Counted from the first letter of the stretch, positions 34,870 through 45,565 are shown. The stretch: DNA of 64,000 nucleotides from Pseudobutyrivibrio ruminis AD2017 (GCF_000424305.1 NZ_AUJQ01000003.1:186001-250000); one strand, 5' to 3'. Notes: generated by a model from the letters alone, not told the origin. Numbers and translations are program-made.

Positions 34870-35232
34870 CTAGAAAGACACAATACAAAATCCATCCTTC
34901 AGGCCTTCAATCTGCAAGTAAGATTTTACATCAAGAACACGCTTTGTCAGTTTGTGGCCTGTCTGGGTGAAACCATCTGCTTCCACTTCATTAAAGGTAA
35001 TGTCGTTACCATCTTCAATACCGCGTCGATCTGTTACGTGATACTTTACGACGCCACTTGCGATTCGTGCAAATTCAGCCTTGGAAACAATAACACTTAC
35101 TTCAACATTACCACCTGCAGCACCGGTTTTAAGAGTGTTTGTATCAGCAAAAAACTGACGGCCAAGCTCGTCCTCTTTGTTTACGTTCATAGCTTCGTTT
35201 AATCCCTTAATTAGATCCTCTCTACCTGCCAT
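34870..35232 (-). CDS. Conserved small protein of unknown function
   Basis: 120 aa, soluble, beta-rich C-terminal half, no membrane segment. A clear AGGAGGG ribosome binding site 4 nt before ATG supports coding. It is convergent with the DHH gene, the stop codons being adjacent, and divergent from pepF. I do not recognise a family. Confidence 0.6.
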   Translation of the reverse strand: MAGREDLIKGLNEAMNVNKEDELGRQFFADTNTLKTGAAGGNVEVSVIVSKAEFARIASGVVKYHVTDRRGIEDGNDITFNEVEADGFTQTGHKLTKRVLDVKSYLQIEGLKDGFCIVSF

Positions 35233-35357
35233 GGCGCCCTCCTAATTAACAAAAATTTTCATATTAAGTATTATTAGAATACAATGTATCTTTGAAGAAA
35301 CTGTGATAGAATAGTGAAAGATTGTACTAATTAAAATTAATTATTGGAGGAAGAATA

Positions 35358-37154
35358 ATGGCAAAGGAATTGATGTCTAGAGACCAGGTAAAGGTTGAAG
35401 ATACCTGGAATGTTAAGGATGTATATGAAACAGAGGAACTATGGGAAGCTGATTTAAAGCTTGTTAATGATAAGCTTGAGGACCTTAAAAAGTTCGAAGG
35501 CAAGGTTTGCGAAAGTGCTAAGACACTTCTTAAGGTATTAGAGGAGACAGCTTTCGTAGAGGAGAAAGTAGAGAAGGCATATTTTTATTCAGCAAGACTT
35601 TTTGATGAAGATCAGGGAAATTCTAAGCATAGAAGCATGAACCAGAGAATGGTTTCTTTGTATGCAAAAATGGAATCAGATTTGTCATTTATCACTCCAG
35701 AAATATTAGCTTGTGACAGCGCAAAGCTTGAGCAGTTCTACAGCGAGGAGGCTGGACTTGAGCTTTACAAAAATGAGATTAAGGAAATCGTTAGATTAAA
35801 GGCTCACACATTATCAGCAGAGCTTGAAAAGGTTGTTGCCATGACAGCAGAAATGTCAAACACACCTGGAGAAGTATATGAAGCATTCACAAACATCGAC
35901 CTTACATTTCCTAATGTAAAGGATGAAAACGGTGAAGAGTCAGCTCTTACAAACGGTAATTTCGTTCCATTTTTGATGTCAGCTGACAGAAAAGTTAGAG
36001 AGAACGTTTTCAAGACTTACTATGGCACAATGAAGGGCTATTTAAATACATTTGCTGCAGCTTACAGCGGCGAAGTTAAGCAGCGTATGTTCTATTCTCG
36101 CGTTAGAAATTACGAATCAAATCTTAAGGCAGCTGTTGATGCAAACAACGTATCACCAGAGGTTTACGATAATTTAGTTAAAACTGTAAACGCTAACTTG
36201 GATAAGCTTCACGCTTATGTATCTCTTCGTAAGAAGTGCTTAGGCGTAGATGAGCTTCATATGTACGATATCTACACACCTATGCTTGCAGATGTTGCAA
36301 AGAAGGTAACATACAAGGAGGCTCAGGAGACAATCTGCAAGGCCCTTTCAGTGTTAGGTGACGATTATGTAGCACTTCTTAAGGAAGGCTTTGCTAACAG
36401 ATGGATTGATGTATATGAGAACAAGGGCAAGCGTGGCGGAGCTTATTCTGACACAGCATACGGCGTTCATCCATACATGCTTTTAAACTATCACGATACC
36501 TTCGATGATATGTTTACAACAGCTCACGAAATGGGCCACAGCATGCACAGCCATTATTCAAATGAAGCACAGCCATTTATCTACTCACACTACAAGATTT
36601 TCGTTGCCGAGGTAGCATCTACTTGTAATGAAATCCTCTTATTAGAGTACTTACTTAAGAACTGCACTGACAAAAAGGAGAGAGCTTATCTTCTTAATCA
36701 CTATCTTGATAGCTTCAAGGGTACAGTATATCGTCAGACACAGTTTGCAGAATTTGAAAAAATCACAAACGAAATGGTAGAAAAGGGCGAGAGTCTTAAC
36801 GCTGAAAACTTATCGTCTTTATATAAGGACATTAATGCGCGTTATTATGGACCAGATATGATTTCAGACGATGAAATCGCATATGAGTGGGCACGTATCC
36901 CTCACTTCTACTACAACTTTTATGTATATCAGTATGCAACCAGCTTCTGCGCAGCAGTAGCCATTGCAGAAATGATTCTTAAAGAGGGTGAGCCTGCAGT
37001 AGCACGCTACAAGAAGTTCCTTTCATCTGGCTGCACAGATGCACCAGTAGAGCTTCTTAAGATAGCTGGCGTAGACTTAACCACTCCAGCCCCAATCGAA
37101 GCCGCCCTCGGCAAGATGGGAGACATCGTCGACGAACTCGCGTCATTAGTATAA
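35358..37154 (+). CDS. pepF: Oligoendopeptidase F (M3 metallopeptidase)
   Basis: 598 aa, the usual length. The zinc motif HEMGHSMH is near residue 390 with the third ligand Glu downstream (VASTCNE). Cytoplasmic enzyme that cuts peptides of roughly 7-17 residues. The N-terminal helical domain (WNVKDVYETEELWEAD) is typical. TTGGAGG precedes the ATG. dnaE begins 24 bp after the stop. Confidence 0.95.
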   Translation: MAKELMSRDQVKVEDTWNVKDVYETEELWEADLKLVNDKLEDLKKFEGKVCESAKTLLKVLEETAFVEEKVEKAYFYSARLFDEDQGNSKHRSMNQRMVSLYAKMESDLSFITPEILACDSAKLEQFYSEEAGLELYKNEIKEIVRLKAHTLSAELEKVVAMTAEMSNTPGEVYEAFTNIDLTFPNVKDENGEESALTNGNFVPFLMSADRKVRENVFKTYYGTMKGYLNTFAAAYSGEVKQRMFYSRVRNYESNLKAAVDANNVSPEVYDNLVKTVNANLDKLHAYVSLRKKCLGVDELHMYDIYTPMLADVAKKVTYKEAQETICKALSVLGDDYVALLKEGFANRWIDVYENKGKRGGAYSDTAYGVHPYMLLNYHDTFDDMFTTAHEMGHSMHSHYSNEAQPFIYSHYKIFVAEVASTCNEILLLEYLLKNCTDKKERAYLLNHYLDSFKGTVYRQTQFAEFEKITNEMVEKGESLNAENLSSLYKDINARYYGPDMISDDEIAYEWARIPHFYYNFYVYQYATSFCAAVAIAEMILKEGEPAVARYKKFLSSGCTDAPVELLKIAGVDLTTPAPIEAALGKMGDIVDELASLV

Positions 37155-37178
37155 AAATTATATGAGTAGAGGTATTTA

Positions 37179-40100
37179 ATGAGTTTTGTACATTTACACA
37201 CCCATACAGAGTATTCACTGCTTGATGGGTCCAACAAAATAAAGTCTTATGTTGCCAAGTGTAAGGAGATGGGCATGACAGCAGCAGCCATCACCGACCA
37301 CGGCAACATGTACGGCGTAACAAAATTCTATGATGAATGTATGGCCCAGGGTATTAAGCCAGTCATAGGCTGCGAAGTCTATGTGGCTCCAGGGTCTAGA
37401 TTCGATAGAGAAATGGTAAAGGGTGAGGATAGATACTATCACCTTATTTTGCTTGCCGAAAATGACTTGGGTTACCACAATCTTATGAAAATCGTTTCCA
37501 TCGGATTTGTGGAAGGCTTTTACTATAAGCCACGTGTAGATTTCGAAACCATAGAAAAATACCACGAAGGAATCATCTGCTTGTCAGCATGTCTTGCAGG
37601 AGAAGTAGCAAGAGCTTTGGCAAGAGGTGATTATAATGAAGCAAAGAAAGTAGCAATCAAATACAGGGATTGCTTTGGAGCTAATAACTATTTCCTTGAA
37701 ATGCAGGATCATGGTATCGCAGAACAAAAGGATGTTAACCAGGGTCTTCTTCGTCTTTCTAAGGAAACAGGTATCCCTCTTGTAGCAACAAACGATTGCC
37801 ACTACACAAATAAAGAGGATGCAGCCAGCCATGATGTATTGCTTTGCATCCAGACAGCAGCAAGACTTGACGATGTTGATAGAATGCGCTTTGAGACAGA
37901 GGAATTCTACGTTAAGTCTGAAGAGGAAATGCTAGAAATTTTCCCTTATGCAAAGGAAGCTGTGTATCGCACAGCAGAAATTGCAGAAAGATGTAATGTT
38001 GAGATTCAGTATCATATCGCGGGCCTTCCTCCATTTGAGGTGCCAGAAGGATATAATGCCTGGACATATCTTAACAAGCTTTGCTTTGATGGTTTGAAGG
38101 AACGCTACGGTGAGGAATCTGTTAAGTATGAGGAGCGTCTTACCTACGAGCTTAACACCATCAAGGAAATGGGTTACGTGGAATACTTCCTTATCGTATG
38201 GGATTTCATTAACTATGCCAGAACCCACGATATCCCTGTTGGCCCAGGACGTGGTTCAGCAGCAGGAGCTCTTATCAGTTACACCACAGGTATTACAGAT
38301 ATCGATCCAATGAAATACAATTTGGTATTTGAGCGATTCTTAAATCCAGAGCGTGTATCCATGCCTGATATTGATACCGACTTTGACCCTGAGGGCCGTG
38401 AGGAGGTTATCGATTACGTTCGTAAGAAATACGGAGATGATTGCGTAACTCAGATTGTTACCTTCGGTACACTTAAGCCAAAGAGTGCCATCCAGGATGT
38501 TGGTAGAGCCATGGGACTTCCAATCCCATATACAAACAGCATCAAAAAGCTTATACCAGATTCCATCCCTGACAAGAAGGTTACCATCGAAAACGCTCTT
38601 TCATATAGCCCTGAGCTTAAATCCTTATACAATGAGGACCCTCAGGTTAAGGAGCTTCTTGATTATGCCATGTCATTAGAAGGTCTTCCAAGAAACACTG
38701 GTGTCCATGCAGCAGGCGTTGTTATTTCAGGAAAGCCTACTGTAGAATACATGCCACTTGCTCTTGGAAAGGGCGATGTTATCATCACTCAGTACGAAAA
38801 GGAGGTTATCGAAGACATCGGTCTTCTTAAGATGGACTTCTTAGGCCTTCGAAACCTTACAGTTATTAATGACACTATAAAGCAGGTTGAAAAGAACTAC
38901 GGCAAAAAGCTTGATTTACACACTATCGATTACAATGATAAGGGTGTTATGGAGCTTTTCGCAGAAGGCAAAACCGATGGTGTATTCCAGTTTGAATCAG
39001 CAGGAATGAAGGGGTTACTGAAACAGCTTAACCCTACCCAAATCGGAGATTTAATCTTGGCCAACGCCGTTTATCGACCAGGCCCAATGGATTTCATTCC
39101 TAACATCATCGAATGTAAAAATACAGGAAAACAGTCGCCATTTATCGAAAGATTTCCTATTCTTAAGGATGTGCTTTCTGATACATATGGCTTCCCTGTT
39201 TATCAGGAGCAGGTTATGCAGATTATGACAACCTGCGCCGGCTTTACAATGGGTCGTGCTGATAACGTAAGACGATTCATGAGTAAGAAAAAGAGAGACA
39301 AGCTTGCAGCAGAGCGTCCAGCATTTGTGCAGGGCTGCTATGAAACAAATAAAATCAGTGCCGAAGATGCAGGTTGGTTGTTTGATCAGCTTATGCCTTT
39401 CGCTGAGTACGGATTTAACAAATCCCACGCTGCAGCTTATTCATATGTTGCAGTTCAGACTGCTTACCTTAAGAAATATTATCCTTTGGAATACATGGCT
39501 GCGTTGATGACATCAGTTCTTAACAGCAGTACAAAGATAGCAGCATACATTGCAGAATGTAGAGAATCTGGAATCGAATTGCTTCCACCAGATGTTAATT
39601 ATGGTGAAGCAGATTTTTCTGTTGATAATGGCCGAATCCGTTACGGACTTTCCGCTATCAAATCAGTAGGTGGCAGCACAGTCCTTTCTATAATAAAGGA
39701 ACGTGAGCAAAACGGATTGTATCGTGATCTTGAGGATTTCATTAACCGTATTAGTCAGTACGATGCTAACAAGCGTACCGTGGAAAACCTTATTAAAGCA
39801 GGTGCTTGTGATACCTTAGATGGAAATCGTCACCAGAAGATTCTTGTATATCAGCAGATTATGGATTCTGTTAACCAAAATAAAAAGAATTCTATGGCAG
39901 GCCAGATGACACTGTTTGATTTTGCCAATGATGAGCAAAAGGAGGAGTTAAAAATATCTCTTCCTAAGGTAGATGAATTTCCTAAGGAAGTTCTATTAGC
40001 ATTTGAGAAGGAACTAATGGGCGTGTACGTTAGCGGCCATCCTTTGGATGATTACATTTCTATTTTAGAGAAAAACGTTACAGCTCATGCCAGCGAATTT

Positions 40101-40697
40101 ATGTCTGACACAGAGGAATCAGATGATGCAGCAGCTTCTATGGATTCAGCCTCTCAGTTCGCATCTATCAAGGATGGAGCAGAGGTTGTAGTTGGTGGTA
40201 TCATCATGGATTCTACTGTTAAATACACTAAAAACGGAAAAGCAATGGCCTTCATAACATTAGAGGACTTATCAGGTTCCCTTGAGGTCATCGTTTTCCC
40301 AAATAGCTACGAAAAAGCCCGTTCATTTGTTGTTGAAGGAAACAAGGTCTTTGTTAAGGGGCATGTTCAGAATGAAGATGAGCGAGGAGCAAAGCTTATT
40401 TGCGATGATATTAAATCTTTCGATGATTGTAAGCGAGAGGTTTGGATTCAGTTTGCCAATAAAGATGCCTATACAAATGGAGAATCTAAGCTTTTAGATT
40501 CAATCCGCGAAATGGATGGAAATGATTCTCTTGTAATATATCTTACAGAAGAAAAAGCTGTTAAGAGAATGGGAGCAAACTGCAGTTTATCAGCATCTGA
40601 GGATAATCTGACAGCACTTCGTGGATTATTCGGTAACGACAATGTTAAGGTTGTTGATAAGAAGGTGGAATTTGCTTCTAATAGAAGAAGATATTAG
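37179..40697 (+). CDS. dnaE: DNA polymerase III alpha subunit
   Basis: 1172 aa. N-terminal PHP domain (HLHTHTEYSLLDG), polymerase palm with catalytic aspartates in PDIDTDF (about 397-401), the conserved GPGRGSAAGAL (near 360), a helix-hairpin-helix region (about 800-900) and an OB fold near 1000-1070 (VVVGGIIMDSTVKYTKNG). Replicative C-family polymerase. Length and order match DnaE of clostridia rather than PolC. A modest AGAGG site precedes ATG 37179. Confidence 0.97.
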   Translation: MSFVHLHTHTEYSLLDGSNKIKSYVAKCKEMGMTAAAITDHGNMYGVTKFYDECMAQGIKPVIGCEVYVAPGSRFDREMVKGEDRYYHLILLAENDLGYHNLMKIVSIGFVEGFYYKPRVDFETIEKYHEGIICLSACLAGEVARALARGDYNEAKKVAIKYRDCFGANNYFLEMQDHGIAEQKDVNQGLLRLSKETGIPLVATNDCHYTNKEDAASHDVLLCIQTAARLDDVDRMRFETEEFYVKSEEEMLEIFPYAKEAVYRTAEIAERCNVEIQYHIAGLPPFEVPEGYNAWTYLNKLCFDGLKERYGEESVKYEERLTYELNTIKEMGYVEYFLIVWDFINYARTHDIPVGPGRGSAAGALISYTTGITDIDPMKYNLVFERFLNPERVSMPDIDTDFDPEGREEVIDYVRKKYGDDCVTQIVTFGTLKPKSAIQDVGRAMGLPIPYTNSIKKLIPDSIPDKKVTIENALSYSPELKSLYNEDPQVKELLDYAMSLEGLPRNTGVHAAGVVISGKPTVEYMPLALGKGDVIITQYEKEVIEDIGLLKMDFLGLRNLTVINDTIKQVEKNYGKKLDLHTIDYNDKGVMELFAEGKTDGVFQFESAGMKGLLKQLNPTQIGDLILANAVYRPGPMDFIPNIIECKNTGKQSPFIERFPILKDVLSDTYGFPVYQEQVMQIMTTCAGFTMGRADNVRRFMSKKKRDKLAAERPAFVQGCYETNKISAEDAGWLFDQLMPFAEYGFNKSHAAAYSYVAVQTAYLKKYYPLEYMAALMTSVLNSSTKIAAYIAECRESGIELLPPDVNYGEADFSVDNGRIRYGLSAIKSVGGSTVLSIIKEREQNGLYRDLEDFINRISQYDANKRTVENLIKAGACDTLDGNRHQKILVYQQIMDSVNQNKKNSMAGQMTLFDFANDEQKEELKISLPKVDEFPKEVLLAFEKELMGVYVSGHPLDDYISILEKNVTAHASEFMSDTEESDDAAASMDSASQFASIKDGAEVVVGGIIMDSTVKYTKNGKAMAFITLEDLSGSLEVIVFPNSYEKARSFVVEGNKVFVKGHVQNEDERGAKLICDDIKSFDDCKREVWIQFANKDAYTNGESKLLDSIREMDGNDSLVIYLTEEKAVKRMGANCSLSASEDNLTALRGLFGNDNVKVVDKKVEFASNRRRY

Positions 40698-40717
40698 ATT
40701 TTTTTATATGTTTTATA

Positions 40718-40746
40718 TTGAAAACGTTCCCAAAAGAGGATAAAAT
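40718..40746 (+). promoter_or_regulatory. Sigma-A promoter of pfkA
   Basis: TTGAAA, 17 bp, TAAAAT, 50 bp before the pfkA start. Confidence 0.75.
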
Positions 40747-40795
40747 AAGATGGATTTATTTTGAAGAGGGATACAATTTAGGAGGATTTATTGAA

Positions 40796-41785
40796 ATGGC
40801 AGATAAGATAAACTGTATAGGTGTTCTTACATCTGGTGGCGATGCTCCTGGTATGAATGCTGCAATTCGTGCGGTTGTTCGTCAGGCTATTGCTAGAGGT
40901 AAGACAGTTAAAGGTATTAGAAGAGGTTACGCTGGACTTCTTTCTGGCGAAATTATAGATATGAATGCACACAGCGTGTCTGAGACAATTCAGCGCGGTG
41001 GTACTATTCTTCAGACAGCTCGTTGTCTTGAAATGCTTGATCCTGAATATCAGGAAAAGGCAGCTAAGAACGCTATCGCAGCAGGTATCGATGGCCTTGT
41101 AGTTATCGGTGGTGATGGTTCTTTCAAGGGAGCTCAGAAGATTTCTAAGTTCGGTATTAACACTATCGGTCTTCCAGGTACAATCGATCTTGATATTGCA
41201 TGTACAGAATACACTATCGGATTTGATACAGCTGTTAACACAGCTATGGAAGCTATCGATAAGGTTCGTGATACATCTACATCACATGAGCGTTGCTCAA
41301 TCATCGAGGTTATGGGTCGTGGCGCTGGTTATATCGCTTTATGGTGCGGTATTGCTAACGGTGCAGAGGATGTTCTTCTTCCAGAGCGTTATGATTACGA
41401 CGAGCAGAAGCTTGTTAACCATATCATCGAAGGACGTAAGAAGGGTAAGCAGCACCATATCATCATCAATGCTGAGGGTATTGGTCATTCAACATCTATG
41501 GCTAAGCGTATTGAAGCAGCTACAGGTATTGAAACACGTGCTACTATCCTTGGTCACATGCAGCGTGGTGGTTCACCTACATGTAAGGACCGTGTATATG
41601 CATCTACAATGGGTGCTATGGCAGTTGACCTTCTTTGTGAAGGAAAGACAAACCGCGTAGTTGGTTACAGACATGGTGAGTTCGTTGATTTCGATATCGA
41701 CGAGGCACTTGCTATGAAGAAGGACGTTGACGAGTATCAGTACTCACTTTGCAAATCTTTGAACAATGATTACAAGTACGAATAA
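40796..41785 (+). CDS. pfkA: ATP-dependent 6-phosphofructokinase
   Basis: 329 aa. Nucleotide site GVLTSGGDAPGMNAAIR at the N-terminus, GGDGSFKGA with the Gly typical of ATP (not pyrophosphate) enzymes, catalytic PGTIDLD (Leu where many have Asn) and EVMGRGAGYIAL. Phosphorylates fructose 6-phosphate, the committing step of glycolysis. GGAGG precedes ATG 40796; the longer frame from 40718 coincides with the promoter. The methyltransferase gene overlaps its last 20 bp. Confidence 0.96.
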   Translation: MADKINCIGVLTSGGDAPGMNAAIRAVVRQAIARGKTVKGIRRGYAGLLSGEIIDMNAHSVSETIQRGGTILQTARCLEMLDPEYQEKAAKNAIAAGIDGLVVIGGDGSFKGAQKISKFGINTIGLPGTIDLDIACTEYTIGFDTAVNTAMEAIDKVRDTSTSHERCSIIEVMGRGAGYIALWCGIANGAEDVLLPERYDYDEQKLVNHIIEGRKKGKQHHIIINAEGIGHSTSMAKRIEAATGIETRATILGHMQRGGSPTCKDRVYASTMGAMAVDLLCEGKTNRVVGYRHGEFVDFDIDEALAMKKDVDEYQYSLCKSLNNDYKYE

Positions 41786-42572
41786 TAATCAAATCAAAAA
41801 TATAATTGCACTTAACAAAAAAGCCAGAGAGCGTAAAGCTCAAAGGCTTTTTGTGGTTGAGGGTATTAGGGCAGTAGCAGAGGTTCCAGGAGAATTACTT
41901 ACTGCTGTTTTTTGCGTTGAAGGCTTTGGCTCTACCGAAGAGGGCAAGGCGTTTCTTAAAGAAATCGCTAACAAAGCTAATAATATTTCCGTTGAAGAGG
42001 TGGCCACTAACGTTTTCAAGTCCATGTGTGACACTGTTACACCTCAGGGGGTTCTTGCAGTTGTTAAAATGCAGGACTTCACATTAGATGATGTGTTAGG
42101 AACAGGCAAGGATGCAAACGCACATATTGTTATTCTTGAGACATTACAGGATCCTGGAAACATGGGGACAATCATTCGTACTGCCGAAGGAGCAGGCGCT
42201 ACAGGAATCATTATGAATTCCACATCGGTGGATTTATATTCACCAAAGGTAGTTCGTTCCACAATGGGCAGCATTTTTAGGGTCCCACATCTTTGCGTGC
42301 AGGATTTAGCGGGCACCATTAAGGAATTAGAGGAAAAGCACGGCGTTTCAGTATATGCCGCTCATCTAAAAGGGGAACGTTTTTATGATGAGATGGATTT
42401 TACAGGCCCTACAGCTTTTATGATAGGAAACGAAGGTAACGGACTTACAGATGAAACAGCTGAGCTTGCGACAAGCTATCTTAAGATTCCGATGGAAGGA
42501 CAGCTTGAATCGCTTAATGCGTCTGTGGCAGCTAGTTTGCTTATGTACGAAACACACAGACAAAGAAAATAG
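41766..42572 (+). CDS. TrmH/SpoU-family RNA 2'-O-methyltransferase
   Basis: 268 aa. Short RNA-binding N-terminal domain (NKKARERKAQRLFVVEGIR), then a SPOUT domain with motif 1 LQDPGNMGTIIRTAEG, motif 2 FMIGNEGNGL and motif 3 IPMEGQLESLNASVAASLLMYE. Probably methylates 23S rRNA (RlmB/YsgA-like). It starts inside pfkA in another frame, suggesting translational coupling. Confidence 0.92.
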   Translation: MITSTNNNQIKNIIALNKKARERKAQRLFVVEGIRAVAEVPGELLTAVFCVEGFGSTEEGKAFLKEIANKANNISVEEVATNVFKSMCDTVTPQGVLAVVKMQDFTLDDVLGTGKDANAHIVILETLQDPGNMGTIIRTAEGAGATGIIMNSTSVDLYSPKVVRSTMGSIFRVPHLCVQDLAGTIKELEEKHGVSVYAAHLKGERFYDEMDFTGPTAFMIGNEGNGLTDETAELATSYLKIPMEGQLESLNASVAASLLMYETHRQRK

Positions 42573-42663
42573 GTTTTTGGGTTAAATTATAAAGGGATAA
42601 TTGTATAGGATGGTTTGGGGTATGACAAAAACGAGGTTTCGACAGAAAAAAGGCGAAGAAAAA

Positions 42664-43134
42664 ATGAGAGTCTCATTTGATCTTGATGAGGTATTGTTTG
42701 TTTCGCCTCTTACACACAAAACAGAGAAACCTCTACATTTTCCGTTCAATTTAATATATAAAGAAAGACTTAGGTTAGGAACACCAGAGCTTATAAATAA
42801 GCTTCAACAGCTAGGATACGAAGTTTGGGTTTATACATCTTCATATAGAACAGAAAGATATATAAAAGGACTATTTAGTCACTATAAAGTCCATTTTGAT
42901 GGTATAATAAACGCTCAACGTCATCTTAGGGAAGTACAAAGGGATAACAAAACCATACTTCCACAGAAGTTACCAAGCAGATATCGAATATCATTACATA
43001 TTGATGATGAAACTGTTGTATGCAATATGGGTGCACAGTATGGATACAAGACATATCAGCTTGATGCTCAGGATGATGAATGGAAGGACAAAATATTACA
43101 GAGAGTAGAGCACATTAAAAATTTGCCTAGATAA
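42664..43134 (+). CDS. HAD-superfamily protein
   Basis: 156 aa. Motif I is RVSFDLDEVLF (DxD), motif II the Ser in VYTSSYR, and motif IV LHIDDE. This is a cap-less small HAD hydrolase. ATG 42664 is chosen because residues upstream of it (from 42601) do not look conserved; the ribosome binding site AGGCGA is weak. Substrate unknown. Confidence 0.7.
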   Translation: MRVSFDLDEVLFVSPLTHKTEKPLHFPFNLIYKERLRLGTPELINKLQQLGYEVWVYTSSYRTERYIKGLFSHYKVHFDGIINAQRHLREVQRDNKTILPQKLPSRYRISLHIDDETVVCNMGAQYGYKTYQLDAQDDEWKDKILQRVEHIKNLPR

Positions 43135-43164
43135 TAGTGGCTGATTTGCTTAGAGGTTAATGTT

Positions 43165-43428
43165 ATGCGTATATGGTTTAAATCATGGAAAGACAATCAC
43201 ATGCTCCATGACTTTATGGTGGAGGATGATTCTGAGGAAACTCGTACACATAAGATTTTTAACGCTGTTGAGAAAGCGTGTTATGAGTTTGATACAAGTA
43301 AGCCGGTTTGGCTGGATTCTACAATCAGAGAATTCAAGCGTCACGGTAAAGCTAGATTTAGCAGTGATAATTTTGTAGATGATATTCCGTTTGATTACTT
43401 AGAGATACACGTTATAGAAGAGGACTAG
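43165..43428 (+). CDS. Small conserved protein of unknown function
   Basis: 87 aa, acidic, soluble, rich in aromatic residues (MRIWFKSWKDNHML at the start). TAGAGG lies upstream of ATG. It sits between the HAD and MATE genes (3 bp before MATE), so is likely in the same transcript. I do not recognise it. Confidence 0.6.
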   Translation: MRIWFKSWKDNHMLHDFMVEDDSEETRTHKIFNAVEKACYEFDTSKPVWLDSTIREFKRHGKARFSSDNFVDDIPFDYLEIHVIEED

Positions 43429-43431
43429 TAG

Positions 43432-44802
43432 ATGAATAAAAAATCGGTTGATTTGTTGAATGGTTCAATTGTTAAGGGGATGATACAGTTTTGCATCCCC
43501 CTTTTTATTGGTCAACTTTTGCAGCAGCTCTATAATATTGCTGACGCATGGGTTGTAGGAAATTTCGCCGAAAGCAATGCATTTGCTGCCATTAGTTCTG
43601 GCGGTGCTCTGAGCTTTTTTATTGTAGGATTCTTCGGAGGAATGGGCGCTGGTGGAGGAATAATAATCAGCAGATATTTCGGAGCAAACGACAGAGAAAA
43701 CGTGGTTAATTCTATTCACAGCAATGTTTTGTTTGCTATTATTTGTTCTGTTGTTGCAACAGCAGTGGGACTTATATTTGTGCCATTGATGCTTCATATA
43801 ATCGATACACCAACCGAAGTTTTGCCTTATAGCTTACAGTATTTCAGAATATATTTTGGCGGTATAGCTACAATAGTTTTGTATAACACATTCATGAATA
43901 TTATGAGATCCGTGGGAGACAGCTTCCACCCTCTTATTTATTTGTTAGTGTCATCTGTTATTAATGTAGTGCTTGATTTATTGTTTGTTGCATACTTACA
44001 TACAGGTGTTGTTGGTGCAGCAGCTGCAACAGTAATATCCCAGGGAATCTCAGCATTACTTTGCTTTATCAGACTCCTTAAGACTCCAGATTACACAGGT
44101 GTTAAGCTGTCAAAGATTTTTATTTGGCATCCTAAAATTATTCATCAGATTCTTGTTCAGGGACTTCCTATGGGATTACAGAATTCTGTAATTTCTATTG
44201 GAAATATCGTTGTTCAAAAGAACATAAATGCATTTGGTGCTCATGCCATGAACGGAATGGGAGCCTACGCTAAGATAGAAGGCTTCGTATTCCTTCCTAT
44301 CAACAGTATATCCATGGCTGTTCCTACATTTATTAGCCAGAATTTAGGGGCTCGCAAGTACGACAGAGCTAAGCAGGGAGCTAGATTTAGTATAGTAGTT
44401 GGCGTGGTATTAGCTGAAGTAATTGGATTATTATTCTATCTATTTGCTGATCCACTCCTTAGTATATTTATAAAAAATCCACAGGATATTTTGTACGGCC
44501 ACATGCAGGTTGCTACATGCGCATTTTTCTATTGCCTATTGGCGTATTCTCATTGTGCAGCAGGTGTAATGAGAGGGGCTGGCAAATCAATTATTCCTAT
44601 GGTAACAATGCTTACCTTCTGGTGTGGAATTAGAATTGTTTATGTTACTATAGCGGTACATTTCATTCCTAAATTTACTACTATCAGTTGGTGCTATCCA
44701 ATCACCTGGGCATGCTCAACTATCGTATTTACGATATGGCTTTTAACACATGATTGGACTCACGCATACGACACACAGCACGTGTGGCATCAAAATTTAT
44801 AA
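43432..44802 (+). CDS. MATE-family multidrug efflux transporter
   Basis: 456 aa, twelve predicted membrane segments in two similar halves; the start MNKKSVDLLNGSIVKGMIQFCIP and FIGQLLQQLYNIADAWVVG are typical of NorM/DinF-type MATE proteins (MepA-like branch). Exports organic cations or drugs with Na+ or H+. GAGG in the end of the previous gene serves as ribosome binding site. Confidence 0.92.
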   Translation: MNKKSVDLLNGSIVKGMIQFCIPLFIGQLLQQLYNIADAWVVGNFAESNAFAAISSGGALSFFIVGFFGGMGAGGGIIISRYFGANDRENVVNSIHSNVLFAIICSVVATAVGLIFVPLMLHIIDTPTEVLPYSLQYFRIYFGGIATIVLYNTFMNIMRSVGDSFHPLIYLLVSSVINVVLDLLFVAYLHTGVVGAAAATVISQGISALLCFIRLLKTPDYTGVKLSKIFIWHPKIIHQILVQGLPMGLQNSVISIGNIVVQKNINAFGAHAMNGMGAYAKIEGFVFLPINSISMAVPTFISQNLGARKYDRAKQGARFSIVVGVVLAEVIGLLFYLFADPLLSIFIKNPQDILYGHMQVATCAFFYCLLAYSHCAAGVMRGAGKSIIPMVTMLTFWCGIRIVYVTIAVHFIPKFTTISWCYPITWACSTIVFTIWLLTHDWTHAYDTQHVWHQNL

Positions 44803-44872
44803 AGAGTTTATAATTATTTTGGGAATTTTATGGTATTATTAAATTGAAATAATATTGGGGAGGTGATTCACA

Positions 44873-45565
44873 GTGGATGCGTCAATGTTTCCTGATGATG
44901 GTGTTAATTCATGGAATACCGTCATGTTGTTGTACGAATCAGCTATTAAAAAATTTCGTACCAAGGTTGAAATCTTAAATGATGAATTTCAGCAGGTACA
45001 TCAATATAATCCTATTGAATACATTAAAACTAGAGTAAAAACTCCAGAAAGTATCGTTAAAAAGCTTAAGAAGCATGGGTATGATATTTCTATCCCTAAC
45101 ATGATTGAGTATTGTAACGATATCGCAGGTGTTAGGATTGTTTGCTCGTTCACATCTGATATTTATCAGATTGCAGAAATGATAGGTCGTCAGGCTGACG
45201 TAACAGTCATTTCTATCAAGGATTACATTAAGAATCCAAAGGCTTCTGGATACAAGAGCTACCATATGCTTGTTACTATTCCTATCTATCTGTCAGATAA
45301 GACAGTTGATACAAAGGTGGAAATACAGATTCGTACCATCGGAATGGATTTCTGGGCAAGCTTGGAACACAAAATTTACTACAAATTCGAAGGTAATGCT
45401 CCAGATTATATCAGCCGCGATTTACGTGAGTGTTCTGAAATCGTGTCGATGATGGATACTAAGATGCTTCAGCTAAATGATGCTATCATGCAAACAAAGC
45501 ATCAGGAGGAAGAAAAGCTTAAGGCACAACGAAGGCATAAGAATAACTGGAAAGAAAATATTTAA
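44873..45565 (+). CDS. RelA/SpoT-domain small alarmone synthetase-like protein
   Basis: 230 aa, only the synthetase domain (about residues 45-165): KLKKHGYDIS, NDIAGVRIVCSF, GYKSYHMLV and the EIQIRTIGMDFWASLEHKIYYK stretch (quoted in part). Makes (p)ppGpp from ATP and GTP; length and lack of HD or TGS domains match YjbM/RelQ-type enzymes. The start is GTG 44873, with GGGGAGGTG 7 nt upstream. Confidence 0.9.
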   Translation: MDASMFPDDGVNSWNTVMLLYESAIKKFRTKVEILNDEFQQVHQYNPIEYIKTRVKTPESIVKKLKKHGYDISIPNMIEYCNDIAGVRIVCSFTSDIYQIAEMIGRQADVTVISIKDYIKNPKASGYKSYHMLVTIPIYLSDKTVDTKVEIQIRTIGMDFWASLEHKIYYKFEGNAPDYISRDLRECSEIVSMMDTKMLQLNDAIMQTKHQEEEKLKAQRRHKNNWKENI